Part shown: one piece after another, positions 25,517 through 34,578 of the stretch | How positions within the stretch are numbered: position 1 is the first letter of the stretch | Layout: every line of letters begins with the position of its first letter | Assembly (NCBI GenBank): GCA_003671025.1 | Contig: QWPW01000008.1 | Location: 28,572 to 92,571, forward strand | From: Planctomycetota bacterium | GTDB taxonomy: Bacteria > Planctomycetota > Phycisphaerae > Phycisphaerales > SM1A02 | Length of the DNA stretch: 64,000 bases | Reading direction: 5' to 3' | Program-made: the position numbers and the translations under genes | The notes under the pieces: model-generated | Databases searched by the model: none | Seen by the model: the letters and a program-made list of their open reading frames with translations, nothing else | Told to the model about the DNA's origin: nothing

Positions 25517-26911
25517 ATGCCGATTGAAATCACCATGCCTCGCCTGTCCGACACGATGGAAGCAGGCACTGTCATCAAGTGGAATGTGAAAGAAGGCGAC
25601 GCCGTCAAGTCGGGCTCGATCGTTGCGGACATCGAGACCGACAAGGCCACGATGGAAATGCAATGCTTCGACGATGGCCGCATGGCCGCGATCGTGGTGG
25701 AGGCTGGTCGTCAAGTGAAGGTGGGAACGCTGATCGCGTTGGTCGCGCTTGAGGGAGAAAATCTCGCGGCGGTGAAAGCGCTCGCGAATGCGGCCAAGTC
25801 CGCAGCACCGACACAAGCGTCTGCAGCGGCGACCTCGGCAACGAAGTCCAGCAACGACTCCACGAGTCCCGTCGGCGCGCCCGCATCCGCAGTGACGCAG
25901 ACCGAGACTCGTCACGGAATGGAAGGATTTCCCGCAGAAAACGCGGTCGATGGCGATGGTCCGCGCATGCGCGCGAGTCCCGTTGCCCGACGTATGGCCG
26001 AAGATCACGGTCTCTCGATTCAATCGATTCAGGGCACGGGTCCAGCTGGGCGCATCATCAAGCGTGATGTTGAACAGGCGCTTGAGAATCGTTCCGCAGC
26101 CAAGTCGGCGAGCACATCGAGCGCCACCCATGCAACGCTCGCACCTGCGCAAGCGTTGGCCGTGAGCACCAGTGGTGTGCAGACCGCGTCGAGTCCGCTC
26201 GCATTGGCATTGCCAGGACGCGATGTCGCTCTCAGCGGAATGCGCCAAGTGATTGCGCGTCGACTGGTCGAGAGCAAGACCACCATTCCGCACTATCAAG
26301 TGACCATGAAGTTTGACATGGACGCGCTGCTGGAATTGCGCGCGAGTTTCAACACCAAGTTGGCGTCGTCAGGCGTCAAGTTGTCGGTCAACGATTTCCT
26401 CGTGCGTGCGTGTGCGTTGGCGATGGCTGAGCATCCGTACTTCAACGCAAGCTTCGCTGGCGATCACGTGCGCGTGCACAGCGTGGTCAACATTGGCGTT
26501 GCCATCTCGCTGCCCGAAGAGAAGGGCGGAGGACTGGTGGTGGGCGTCATTCGTGATGCCGATCACAAGAGTTTGCGCCAGATTTCCGGCGAAACCAAGG
26601 CGCTCGCCGAGAAGGCGCGCACCAAGGGTCTCACAGTGCAAGAGATGTCCGACGCCACCTTCACCATTTCCAACTTAGGGATGTTCGGTGTCGAGCACTT
26701 CACCGCGATCATCAATCCGCCCAACTCCGCGATTCTCGCGTGTGGTGCAGCGGTCGAGCAGCCCGTGGTGCGCAATCGCGAACTCGTGGTGGGAACGCAA
26801 ATGCAAGCGACGCTTTCGCTCGATCACCGCGTGATCGATGGCGCGATGGCCGCGCAGTATCTCGCGAGCTTGAAAGAGTTCATCGAAGAGCCAGAGACGC
26901 TGGTCATCTGA
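25517..26911 (+). CDS. pdhC: Dihydrolipoamide acetyltransferase (E2) of pyruvate dehydrogenase
   Basis: 464 aa from the ATG at 25517. One lipoyl domain (1-80) with the modified lysine Lys43 in ETDKATMEM, then an Ala/Ser/Thr linker. A peripheral-subunit-binding domain follows (SPVARRMAEDHGLSIQSIQG; GRIIKRDVEQAL), then a second linker. The catalytic domain (about 235-464) starts at GMRQVIARRLVESKTTIPHY and ends with DHRVIDGAMAAQYLASL, containing the catalytic His and Asp. The E3 (lipoamide dehydrogenase) gene is not adjacent. The 3' end overlaps the convergent lutC by 8 bp. Confidence 0.95.
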   Translation: MPIEITMPRLSDTMEAGTVIKWNVKEGDAVKSGSIVADIETDKATMEMQCFDDGRMAAIVVEAGRQVKVGTLIALVALEGENLAAVKALANAAKSAAPTQASAAATSATKSSNDSTSPVGAPASAVTQTETRHGMEGFPAENAVDGDGPRMRASPVARRMAEDHGLSIQSIQGTGPAGRIIKRDVEQALENRSAAKSASTSSATHATLAPAQALAVSTSGVQTASSPLALALPGRDVALSGMRQVIARRLVESKTTIPHYQVTMKFDMDALLELRASFNTKLASSGVKLSVNDFLVRACALAMAEHPYFNASFAGDHVRVHSVVNIGVAISLPEEKGGGLVVGVIRDADHKSLRQISGETKALAEKARTKGLTVQEMSDATFTISNLGMFGVEHFTAIINPPNSAILACGAAVEQPVVRNRELVVGTQMQATLSLDHRVIDGAMAAQYLASLKEFIEEPETLVI

Positions 26912-27632
26912 TCAGCGCGTGCGCGTCGGCGACGTGCTTACTTTCGTCAGCGACGAGCACAATCTCAACATACGCAGGGCCATGCACGCCCGTGACCAAC
27001 ACGCCTTCGATGTCGGCGGTCTTCGATGGACCGGTGATGATCGTCGTTGACGCGGCGGTGGTGCATTCGTTGCGAATCTCGAAAAGGTCGACGAGGTCGG
27101 CGAGGATCTGCGACTCGAACACGATCGCGAGATGAATCGGTGGAGTGATCCACGCGTTGCGCATGCGACCGATGGTGGAGATCACCAGTGAGCCCGAGTC
27201 AGCGATGGCGCAATCGACATCGGTGATGCCGACATCGCAGTCAAACAAACCGTCTGCGTCGTCGTCGCGCGCGAGCGTGGCCGGGCATGAGGAGAGGCAA
27301 TCGCGCATGCGTTGGGCGAGCGACGCATCGCGGATCGCCACCACCGTGCGCAGAGTTTGGTTGGGCGTGCTTGTGTCCGCGTGTGCGCGCATGATTGCGG
27401 CGACGGTGGTGTGCAGCGCATCCGATGCGCATCGAGTCACACGCATGCCGACGCTCGATGCGCGAGTCGCGAAGATGGTGGCCAGATCGCTGTTGCTGGC
27501 ACTGGTGCGTCGCGCGATGGACAAGTCGACTGCGTTCATCGCGCTCGCTGGTTGCGCGGCGACTGCGCGGCGAACGCGCTCCAACAATGCGGCGACCCCT
27601 GCGTCTCGAGCGCGAATCGTTGCGTCGTTCAT
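26904..27632 (-). CDS. lutC: Lactate utilization protein C (LutC/YkgG)
   Basis: 242 aa from the ATG at 27632, overlapping the lutB stop by 4 nt. LutC belongs to the LUD fold and acts with LutA and LutB in oxidising L-lactate to pyruvate. Typical C-terminal blocks: GITDVDCAIADSGSLVI, LAIVFESQILADLVDLFE, TTIITGPSKTADIEGVLVTG and GPAYVEIVLV. Some LutC conserved residues (TGPSKTADIE) are clear; the N-terminal half is divergent. Confidence 0.88.
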   Translation of the reverse strand: MNDATIRARDAGVAALLERVRRAVAAQPASAMNAVDLSIARRTSASNSDLATIFATRASSVGMRVTRCASDALHTTVAAIMRAHADTSTPNQTLRTVVAIRDASLAQRMRDCLSSCPATLARDDDADGLFDCDVGITDVDCAIADSGSLVISTIGRMRNAWITPPIHLAIVFESQILADLVDLFEIRNECTTAASTTIITGPSKTADIEGVLVTGVHGPAYVEIVLVADESKHVADAHALIR

Positions 27633-29140
27633 CGCGCAGCCTCTTTCGGTGGCGCGTCGCGCTCGGCCGCGTGTTGGACAAACCATGCGCGAAACGGCTG
27701 CGCGGAAGCAATTCCTAAGTCACGCGATTGCGTCCAACCAGCGGCGGGCCCAGGCGCATTGGAGATCCACGCGTGTCGTCCGTCGTTTTGTCCGAGCATG
27801 CGTGCATGCAAACGACTCGCGCGAATGGCTAAGCGAAACAGCATTGGTCGCTGCGCCAGCCAACGCCACAAGCGAAGCGCGCGCGATTCGCTTGCCGGTG
27901 AAAGTGTGCGCGTGCGCAGTTCGGCGCGAGCGTGCAACAAGAACTTTGGAATATCGATCTTGACCGGACACGCCTCGAGACACGCGCCGCACAGCGAACT
28001 CGCGCGTGGAAGATCGGGGTAGTTCGCAAGTCCTTCGGCGCGCGCGGCGCCTCGATTGAGTTCGGGTGTGAGCACCGCACCAATGGGCCCCGAGTACACC
28101 GAGCCGTAACTGTGTCCGCCCACCTTGCGATAGACGGGACATGCGTTGAGGCACGCGCCGCAGCGAATGCAGCGCAACAATTCGCGCTTGCTGCTGCCGA
28201 GAATCCCCGTGCGCCCCGCGTCGACGAGCACGATGTGCAGTTCTTTCGGGCCGTTCGATTCGCCGGCGCGCCTCGGTCCATTCACAAACGAGGTGTACAC
28301 CGTGAGTGGTTGACCAGTGCCGCTGCGCGCGAGCAGCTTGAGAAACGGCGCGAGATCACGCGCGCCGCGCAGAAGTTTTTCGATGCCCACAAACATGATG
28401 TGCACTGGCGGCCCGCCCACCGAGAGATCGAAGTTGCCTTCGTTGGTGCAGATGACTGCGGTGCCTTCTTCTGCGAGCAGGAAGTTCGCGCCAGAAACGC
28501 CGATGTGCGCGTGACGATAGAGGCCGCGCATATGCGCGCGCGCAATCGCCGTGAGTTCCTCGGGATCCTCGGTGTAGCGCGAGCCGAGCACGCGCACGAA
28601 ACTGCGCGCAGCAGCGGCGCGATCCTTGTGAATCATCGGCGTGACGATGTGGCTGGGCGCATCGTTGTCGATCTGCAGAATGAACTCGCCGAGATCGGTC
28701 TCCACCGTTTCGATGCCCGCACGCGTGAGCGCGTCGACGAGTCCGATCTCTTCGGTGAGCATCGACTTGCTCTTCACGCAGCGTGTGGCTTTCACGGCGT
28801 ACTTGGCTTCGTGTTGGGCCGCGATGCTCAGCGCGATGGCGCATGCTTGCGCGGCATCGACGGCGGCGTGAACGATCGATCCGTGCGCTTGTGCTCGCTC
28901 GATGAACTGCTCAAGCAACACATCAAGTTGATCAAGCGCCTGTTGCTTCGTCGTCGCGGCGACGCTGCGCAAGAGTTCGTAATCGTCGTGACCAAAGTCC
29001 GCGCCGAACACGCTCTTGCGTTGTTCGTCTTTGAGATGAGTGGCGCGACCGACGAACTGCTGCAAGTGGACATCGGCAATCGCCGCGCGTGCACGCGGCA
29101 TCATGTCGTAGGGAAGCGTCGGCGCGATGAGTTCGTTCAC
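27629..29140 (-). CDS. lutB: Lactate utilization iron-sulfur protein B (LutB)
   Basis: 503 aa. The N-terminal LUD domain (about 60-290) includes KAVKATRCVKSKSMLTEEIG, ETDLGEFILQIDNDAPSHIV and GVSGANFLLAEEGTAVICTN. A ferredoxin-like region follows with two 4Fe-4S motifs (CIRCGACLNACPVY and CGACLEACPVKIDIP, about residues 325-400), then a basic helical tail. Electron-transfer subunit of the LutABC L-lactate oxidising system. ATGA overlaps with lutA and lutC make a tight three-gene operon. Confidence 0.93.
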   Translation of the reverse strand: MNELIAPTLPYDMMPRARAAIADVHLQQFVGRATHLKDEQRKSVFGADFGHDDYELLRSVAATTKQQALDQLDVLLEQFIERAQAHGSIVHAAVDAAQACAIALSIAAQHEAKYAVKATRCVKSKSMLTEEIGLVDALTRAGIETVETDLGEFILQIDNDAPSHIVTPMIHKDRAAAARSFVRVLGSRYTEDPEELTAIARAHMRGLYRHAHIGVSGANFLLAEEGTAVICTNEGNFDLSVGGPPVHIMFVGIEKLLRGARDLAPFLKLLARSGTGQPLTVYTSFVNGPRRAGESNGPKELHIVLVDAGRTGILGSSKRELLRCIRCGACLNACPVYRKVGGHSYGSVYSGPIGAVLTPELNRGAARAEGLANYPDLPRASSLCGACLEACPVKIDIPKFLLHARAELRTRTLSPASESRALRLWRWLAQRPMLFRLAIRASRLHARMLGQNDGRHAWISNAPGPAAGWTQSRDLGIASAQPFRAWFVQHAAERDAPPKEAAR

Positions 29141-29916
29141 GCGATAGATTCCATCGCGAGTAAACCCAATCGATGTGCCAGCGCTTCGGCGGGAGAGATG
29201 ATTCGAAATGCCGCGGCACTATTGTTGTCTGCGCGTTGACGATGAGCGAGTCCCGCAAGATGCGCGCCGCATCCGGTGTCGCTCACCACCAGCGTGCTCG
29301 CGCCGGTGGTCGCGACGTGCGCGAGTTTCTCTTGGCCCAAAGCTGAGGAAACCTCGGGAAATTGCGTGGAAAACATGCCGCCGAAGCCGCAGCACTGCGC
29401 CATGTCGGGCAAGGGGCGCACATCGCGACAGCCAAACGCAGTGAGAAATGGCGCGGTGCAACCATGTCGATGAATGCCACGCAAGTGACAGGCATCGTGA
29501 CAAGTCATCGATGGATCGCACTCGGGCGATGGAGCGCTTGTGGTGGGAACGGCCACACGAAGTTGCGTCTCCAAGAACTCCACCAACTCGAAGGTCCGGG
29601 CCGCGAGCGCGAGTGCGTCGCGATGATCGTCGCTTCCGTGAACAAACAAATCGGCGAAGCGTTCGCGCACGATGGCGCAGCACGAGCCTGACGGAGTGAC
29701 CACGGCGTCGAACGCGCGGAAGATCACACACATCCGTCGCGCCAGGGTCGCGGCTTCCTCGGGCAATCCGTTGGAAAGAAGTGGTTGACCGCAACACGTT
29801 TGTTCGGCGGGAACTTCGGGAGTGACTCCAAAGTGCTCCAACACCAACACCGTCGCTTGCAACGATCGCGGCGCGAGCGCTTCAGCAAGACAGGTGGTGA
29901 AGAGAGCGACGCGCAT
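29137..29916 (-). CDS. lutA: Lactate utilization protein A (LutA), CCG domain
   Basis: 259 aa from the ATG at 29916, preceded by a TATCGT box with a 7-nt gap; the operon therefore seems to start here although the ABC permease gene ends only 24 nt upstream. Two CCG-type domains bind Fe-S or a related cofactor: EQTCCGQPLLSNGL with an early Cys (FTTCLAE), and CHDACHLRGIHRHG with MAQCCGFGGMFS. Works with LutB and LutC in L-lactate oxidation. Confidence 0.92.
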   Translation of the reverse strand: MRVALFTTCLAEALAPRSLQATVLVLEHFGVTPEVPAEQTCCGQPLLSNGLPEEAATLARRMCVIFRAFDAVVTPSGSCCAIVRERFADLFVHGSDDHRDALALAARTFELVEFLETQLRVAVPTTSAPSPECDPSMTCHDACHLRGIHRHGCTAPFLTAFGCRDVRPLPDMAQCCGFGGMFSTQFPEVSSALGQEKLAHVATTGASTLVVSDTGCGAHLAGLAHRQRADNNSAAAFRIISPAEALAHRLGLLAMESIA

Positions 29917-29923
29917 TGGCAGC

Positions 29924-29929
29924 ACGATA
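29924..29929 (-). promoter_or_regulatory. -10 box TATCGT for lutABC
   Basis: TATCGT on the minus strand, 7 nt before the lutA ATG, within the 24-nt gap after the ABC permease stop. Suggests an independent lut promoter. Confidence 0.5.
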
Positions 29930-29939
29930 GCACGACGCT

Positions 29940-31151
29940 CTAACTCTCCGACACCATGCGCAACAGAAGTGGTGATGCAAGCGGCGCGAGACTCCAGACT
30001 ACCAGTGCGAGTGCGACACTCAACATCGCCAAGAGCAACGCTTCGGTGGCGATGAATGTCGCGACGCGCGCGCGTGATGCACCGAGTCGACGCATGAGTG
30101 CGAGTTCATCGGCGCGCAGACGAATGGAAAGTGCGAAAGCACTCGCGACCACCAACGCTACCAGCAGTGCAGTTCCCAGCGCGACTGCGCCGAGCACACG
30201 AGCGACGCCGAAGATGCGATCGAGAACGCGCGAGGCGAAGAGCTCGGGACGGATCAGCTGCAGCGGCTCGTTTTTCGCAGTAAATCGGCCTAAAAGAAGC
30301 GCGAGCGATTTGGCATCGCGTGGGTACACCAGCGCGGCGTCGAGGGGTAAGTCGTCGACGCTGCCGTGGAAATGGAAGGATGCGGAAGTCGTCGCAGTGG
30401 CAGCAGTCGTGGCCGCGCGTTCGATGACCAGCGCCTCAGAGAGAATCGCACGCGCACCGTCTTGACCGATCACCGCGGCGGCTGCCGTTGACGATCCCGA
30501 TGGATGCGCTGGATCAGCGTGCCGATGACCGAGGCCGCGAATCGACCACATGGTCCTCAAGTCGACGAAGATGACATCGTCATCGGCGGACCCTGTTTCA
30601 CGCAGGATTCCCGTGACCGTGAGTTCCAGTGGGAGCACGCCCGCGAGATCGCTTAACGAGTGCGCGTCGGTAAACAAACGAGCATCATCGGTGAGTGCGA
30701 GCCTCTGTGCGACGTTGGCACCTACGACACACTCACCGATCAACGCAAACATCTCGCCGCGTTGAGGCGTGATCTCCCTCTGTGCGAAGTAATCGAGGGT
30801 GGTGCCGACGACGACCGCTTCGCGCGCGGAAGCTCCCAGCATGATCGGAATTGCCCGCGCCATTTCGTCGTGTTCAACGCGCGCGAGATCACGCATGGTC
30901 AATCCGTTGGGCGGAGTTGAGGCGAAGAAGAGTGCGCCAAAGACCAGATCGGACTCGCTGCCTTTGGCGCCCAAGAGCAACGGCGCGATGTGTGCGCGCG
31001 CGGTCATGTCGAGCGAGGCGCGTGCCAACAGCGACGACAACGCGAGCGGAACTCCCAGCGACACGCCCAACACAAACGCCAACAACAGCGAGCGCTTCCA
31101 CGCGTGAAGCAGCGATGTGCGCGCGATGAACAGCGAGTGACGCAAGATCAT
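29940..31151 (-). CDS. FtsX/MacB-like ABC transporter permease
   Basis: 403 aa. N-terminal membrane helix (SLLLAFVLGVSLGVPLALSS, about 20-42), then a large periplasmic domain (about 45-300). C-terminal helices: VLGAVALGTALLVALVVASA, and FIATEALLLAMLSVALALVV preceded by the FtsX-type loop LALMRRLGASRARV. Only three helices are clear; the fourth of MacB-like permeases may be short (APLASPLLLRMV). The ATG overlaps the stop of the ATPase gene (ATGA), so the two form one transporter. With the divergent metal-binding lipoprotein at 31882 it may make an unusual metal system. Confidence 0.85.
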   Translation of the reverse strand: MILRHSLFIARTSLLHAWKRSLLLAFVLGVSLGVPLALSSLLARASLDMTARAHIAPLLLGAKGSESDLVFGALFFASTPPNGLTMRDLARVEHDEMARAIPIMLGASAREAVVVGTTLDYFAQREITPQRGEMFALIGECVVGANVAQRLALTDDARLFTDAHSLSDLAGVLPLELTVTGILRETGSADDDVIFVDLRTMWSIRGLGHRHADPAHPSGSSTAAAAVIGQDGARAILSEALVIERAATTAATATTSASFHFHGSVDDLPLDAALVYPRDAKSLALLLGRFTAKNEPLQLIRPELFASRVLDRIFGVARVLGAVALGTALLVALVVASAFALSIRLRADELALMRRLGASRARVATFIATEALLLAMLSVALALVVWSLAPLASPLLLRMVSES

Positions 31152-31843
31152 TCGAGCTCTCCGATAGTCAAAACCGAGCCGAAAAGCGGCACAATCGACT
31201 GGTCATGAGTGGCGATGATCAACGCGGCGCCGGCGGCTTGAGTTTCGCGCAGCAGCAATTCGGCGATCGCGCGTTTGCGCGGAGTATCGAGGCTTCCGGT
31301 TGGTTCATCGGCGAGCACGAGCGAGGGTTTGGTCACCAGTGCGCGCGCGATCGCGACGCGTTGCCGCTCGCCATGGGACATGGTCAAGATGGAGCGACGC
31401 TCCATGCCGCGTAAGCCCACGCGTTCGAGTAACTCCAACGCTCGCGCACGCGCGGCGTCATTCAACACCAGCGACGCATGCAAGCGAAATGGCAGCAGCA
31501 CATTGTCGAGCACATCAAGCGCATCCACCAACTCGAAGGTTTGGAAGACTTGGCCACAGCCAGTCGCGCGATGCTTGCGCCGCGCCGTGTCCGTCGCGGT
31601 TGAGATCATCACTCCGCTCGCTTGAATCGATCCGCGTTGGGGCAGCAGTTCGCCGCAGAGCAGTGACAGCAGCGTGCTCTTGCCCGAACCCGATGCGCCG
31701 CGTACGGCCAACGACTCGCCGCCATGGAGCACGATGGGGCGCACGCGCAGTTCAAATCCGCTCGCGCGACGAAACTCCAATTCGCTGGTGACCAGCAGCG
31801 GAGTCGCGACGAGGGGCGATGAGTCTTGAGCGATACCAAGCAC
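31148..31843 (-). CDS. ABC transporter ATP-binding protein, MacB/LolD type
   Basis: 231 aa from a GTG at 31843; the frame stays open upstream, but a TACTCT box 6 nt before this GTG and the divergent gene at 31882 favour it. Walker A RGASGSGKSTLLSLLCG, Q-loop QVFQTFELVDALDVLDNVL, signature MSHGERQRVAIARALV (SHGE instead of SGGQ), Walker B LVLADEPTGSLD and H-loop IIATHDQ. Partner of the FtsX-like permease directly downstream. Confidence 0.88.
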   Translation of the reverse strand: MLGIAQDSSPLVATPLLVTSELEFRRASGFELRVRPIVLHGGESLAVRGASGSGKSTLLSLLCGELLPQRGSIQASGVMISTATDTARRKHRATGCGQVFQTFELVDALDVLDNVLLPFRLHASLVLNDAARARALELLERVGLRGMERRSILTMSHGERQRVAIARALVTKPSLVLADEPTGSLDTPRKRAIAELLLRETQAAGAALIIATHDQSIVPLFGSVLTIGELE

Positions 31844-31844
31844 G

Positions 31845-31880
31845 CGCGCAGAGTAACGCTTGTGCCGTGTACTCTGCGCG
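31845..31880. promoter_or_regulatory. Mirror-image divergent promoters: two TACTCTGCGCG boxes
   Basis: CGCGCAGAGTA (31845-31855) and TACTCTGCGCG (31870-31880) are perfect 11-bp inverted copies 14 bp apart. Each contains a TACTCT hexamer exactly 6 nt from a start codon (GTG 31843 leftwards, ATG 31882 rightwards). The whole gap between the starts is only 38 bp, so the two polymerase sites must overlap and exclude each other, or a dimeric regulator binds here. Confidence 0.65.
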
Positions 31881-31881
31881 T

Positions 31882-32850
31882 ATGACTTGCACGATTCATC
31901 ATCGAGAGAACTCCGCGCATCGCTGTGTGTGCGCATTGCTGATTTCATTGTGCAGCGTGATGATGTGCATGCTGGTGGCCTGCGGGGGCAACGCCGCGCC
32001 TGCGCCGACCGCGAATCGCGCGAAACCGCTGGTTTTTGCGGCAAATCCGCCGATTGCGAGCTTCGTGGACGCGCTTGCTGGCGACGCGGTCACCGTGATC
32101 ACGCCGTGGAGCGCGCATGCGGGTGACCCTGCACAGTGGCTGCCCACATCGGCAGAGATTCGGTCTGTTGCTGCGTGTGATCTCATCGTGCTCAACGGCG
32201 CGGGCTACGAGCCTTGGACGGAACAAGCAGCGTTGCCGCGCGCGCGTGTGCTCGTGAGTAGCGAAAGCAAGCGCGACCGTTACATCACTGAGTCTGGCAG
32301 CGTGCATAGTCATGGGCCTCAAGGCGAACACTCGCATGGCGCGACTGCATCGACCACATGGCTTTCGATGGAGATGGCGCAGACGCAACTCGACGCGATT
32401 GCGCAGCGATTGACCCAACTGCTGCCAACTCAACGCGAGAGCATCGAAAGCAATCGAGTCGCGTTGCAGGCGCGATTGCACGCGCTGTCGACTTCGGTGA
32501 GAGCGACCAGCGCGCGGCGCCCGCATTGGTTCGCGTCGCATCCTGTCTATCAATACCTCGCGCAAGAAGGCGGCTTGGTGATTGACAGCATGCACTGGGA
32601 GCCTGGCGAAATGCCCAGCGACAGTGAGTGGGAGACGCTGCGTGGGTTGCGCGCACGCGACTCGAGTCCCGTCGCGCTCATGTTGTGGGAAGGGGAGCCA
32701 GGGATTGCGATTCGTGAGAAACTTGCGGCAATCAGCACGAATGTCGTGGTTTTTCCACCGCAAGGGGTTGCGGGCGAGCGTGACTTTGTGAGCAGCCTTG
32801 AACGCAGCGTTGCCGCGATGCAAGACGCAGCAGCATCGTCTGTGCGCTGA
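31882..32850 (+). CDS. Metal-binding ABC substrate-binding lipoprotein (ZnuA/TroA-like)
   Basis: 322 aa. Lipoprotein signal with lipobox LVAC (Cys34). TroA/ZnuA-type blocks: VFAANPPIASFVDALAGD, VTVITPWSAHAGDPAQWLPT, DLIVLNGAGYEPW and RPHWFASHPVYQYLAQEGG (a metal-ligand His). A His-rich loop HSHGPQGEHSHG (about 134-145), as found in zinc binders, suggests Zn or Mn. The usual ZnuB/ZnuC genes are absent; the divergent neighbours are an FtsX/MacB-like pair. The ATG at 31882 follows a TACTCT box by 6 nt. Confidence 0.85.
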   Translation: MTCTIHHRENSAHRCVCALLISLCSVMMCMLVACGGNAAPAPTANRAKPLVFAANPPIASFVDALAGDAVTVITPWSAHAGDPAQWLPTSAEIRSVAACDLIVLNGAGYEPWTEQAALPRARVLVSSESKRDRYITESGSVHSHGPQGEHSHGATASTTWLSMEMAQTQLDAIAQRLTQLLPTQRESIESNRVALQARLHALSTSVRATSARRPHWFASHPVYQYLAQEGGLVIDSMHWEPGEMPSDSEWETLRGLRARDSSPVALMLWEGEPGIAIREKLAAISTNVVVFPPQGVAGERDFVSSLERSVAAMQDAAASSVR

Positions 32851-32856
32851 TCGAGT

Positions 32857-32862
32857 TAGACT
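32857..32862 (+). promoter_or_regulatory. -10 box TAGACT for the EEP-family gene
   Basis: TAGACT lies in the 18-nt gap after the metal-binding lipoprotein stop, 6 nt before the ATG at 32869. Indicates separate leaderless transcription. Confidence 0.5.
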
Positions 32863-32868
32863 GTCACC

Positions 32869-34497
32869 ATGCTGACTTCACTCATCTTGACTGCGTTTCT
32901 CGCGTCGATGCCAATCACCACGAGCGCCGCGATCACAGCGAACTCCGCGCCTACGCAACAAGCAGGCAAGCAACAAGACGCGGCCAAGCAGAGCACATCC
33001 AAGAAAGCAGTTCGCCCCGCGGGGATGTGGTACGGCATCGAGGACGCCCGTCCCAAAGCGAAGGGCGCACTTCGCTTGGCGTGTTACAACGCGGAAAACC
33101 TCTTCGATCGCATCGATGATCCCACGCAGTCGGGCGAGTACGACGATCTCAAAGAAGCGACCACCGAGGTGCGACTCAAGGCAATTGCTGCGGTGATTCG
33201 TCGTCTCGACGCCGATGTGCTTTGCCTCGAAGAGATCGAATCGAAAGAGTGCCTCACATGGTTTCGCGACACCTATCTCAAAGGAATGGGATACGACTAT
33301 CTCGCCAGTGAAGACGTGAGTTACTACCGAGGGGTTGAGCAGTCGGTGCTCTCGCGCGTGCCCATCACCAAGGTCACGGTGTTCAAGGGTGAAGACGCGG
33401 TGATCGAAGACATGAAAGCGCGTCAGACTCCTGAGTTAGCGAAAGCGCTGGGAGCAGAGTGGGGCAAGCCTACTTCGGCCGAAAGCGGCAACGGGAAGCC
33501 CAAGGTGTTCCAACGCTCTCCGCTCAAAGTCGATCTCAAGACCAAGGACGGTTACGAATTGACGGTGTACTGCGTGCATTACAAGGCGGGAAATTTCGAT
33601 CATCAACGCGAGCTCGAAGCACTGCAAACCGAGGCATTCATCAAGGATGGCCTCAAGGTAAATCCCGACGCGAACATCGCGGTGCTCGGCGATTTCAACG
33701 GCACGCCCAACGACATGAATGTGCGCGTGCTGCGCTCGAGTGACGCGGGATTGGTGAGCGCGTACGACTGGCGCTTCGACAAGAAGCCCGCGTCGCCCGA
33801 TGTCTTCACCACGCACGCGAGTGGTCGTTCGATTGACTTCATCGTGATGACTCCCGGCCTTGCCGCGGATTGCATCGACGGTTCCTACTTCGTGTTGGGC
33901 GCGATGCATGCCGCGAGTGATTGGGATTACAAGAAGGCCGCGGAGATTCCTCCTCCGGATGGCTACGCGAGTGATCACTATCCGGTGGTGATTGATATTG
34001 CCGTGAAGAACGACAAGCCTGCGTCGGACTTCAAGTCACCCGCGCGAAGCAATGCAACTGCCGCGACTCCCGCGACGTCGAAAGATTCGGCGACGACGAC
34101 CAGCGATACCAAGTCAAACGACATTACGAGTGACAAGTCAATCGACAGCGAGAATGGACTGCGCGCACTCGCCGGACGCACCGCGCCTGCGGCCGACATC
34201 GCCACCGCGACGGCGTTGCATGCAGCAGGTTGGAGTTACGTGATGCCCATGCCCAAGAGCAAGACTGCGAGTTGGGAGAACACCAACGCGAAGTCGACGT
34301 TTTGGATTGGCCACTGGAAACACGCGCCCTCAGGCAAGACTTCGCAGACTGCGCCAGCTGATGGCAACGACATTGTCGGCGGCGAGAGCGCGCTCGACGA
34401 GAAGGGCAAAGTGCGTTGGAAAGACGGCGGAGCTCCTGCGGCACCGAGTTTTGTGGAGTGGCTGTGTTCGAGTGAAGGCGGCATCGAGCCTAAGTGA
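32869..34497 (+). CDS. Secreted endonuclease/exonuclease/phosphatase-family protein
   Basis: 542 aa with a signal peptide (MLTSLILTAFLASMPITTSA). The EEP catalytic set is complete: Asn in LACYNAENLFDR, Glu in LCLEEIESKE, His in VYCVHYKAG, Asp/Asn in LGDFNGTPND, and the terminal Asp-His pair in YASDHYPVV. Members cleave phosphodiesters (DNA, phospholipid head groups) or phosphates. The C-terminal 170 residues form a Ser/Thr/Lys-rich linker and a small domain ending in FWIGHWKHAPSG, which I do not recognise. Probably a periplasmic or secreted nuclease or phosphatase. Confidence 0.85.
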   Translation: MLTSLILTAFLASMPITTSAAITANSAPTQQAGKQQDAAKQSTSKKAVRPAGMWYGIEDARPKAKGALRLACYNAENLFDRIDDPTQSGEYDDLKEATTEVRLKAIAAVIRRLDADVLCLEEIESKECLTWFRDTYLKGMGYDYLASEDVSYYRGVEQSVLSRVPITKVTVFKGEDAVIEDMKARQTPELAKALGAEWGKPTSAESGNGKPKVFQRSPLKVDLKTKDGYELTVYCVHYKAGNFDHQRELEALQTEAFIKDGLKVNPDANIAVLGDFNGTPNDMNVRVLRSSDAGLVSAYDWRFDKKPASPDVFTTHASGRSIDFIVMTPGLAADCIDGSYFVLGAMHAASDWDYKKAAEIPPPDGYASDHYPVVIDIAVKNDKPASDFKSPARSNATAATPATSKDSATTTSDTKSNDITSDKSIDSENGLRALAGRTAPAADIATATALHAAGWSYVMPMPKSKTASWENTNAKSTFWIGHWKHAPSGKTSQTAPADGNDIVGGESALDEKGKVRWKDGGAPAAPSFVEWLCSSEGGIEPK

Positions 34498-34578
34498 GAT
34501 GGCATCGGGCGTGCGTCATCGATGCCCGTGCATCGCTGGTTGTCACCCATCGAATCGCCGTCCATCACATCGAAAGAC

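Noticed and set aside
24100..25683. Open frame of 527 codons on the minus strand
   Set aside because: Antisense shadow of pdhA/pdhB, whose motifs are unambiguous; composition is atypical.
27932..29239. Open frame of 435 codons on the plus strand
   Set aside because: Antisense to lutB/lutA, which carry clear Fe-S and CCG motifs.
34498..34578. Possible terminator between the convergent EEP-family gene and trpB
   Set aside because: The GGGC/GCCC arms are short and broken, with no T-run on either strand.
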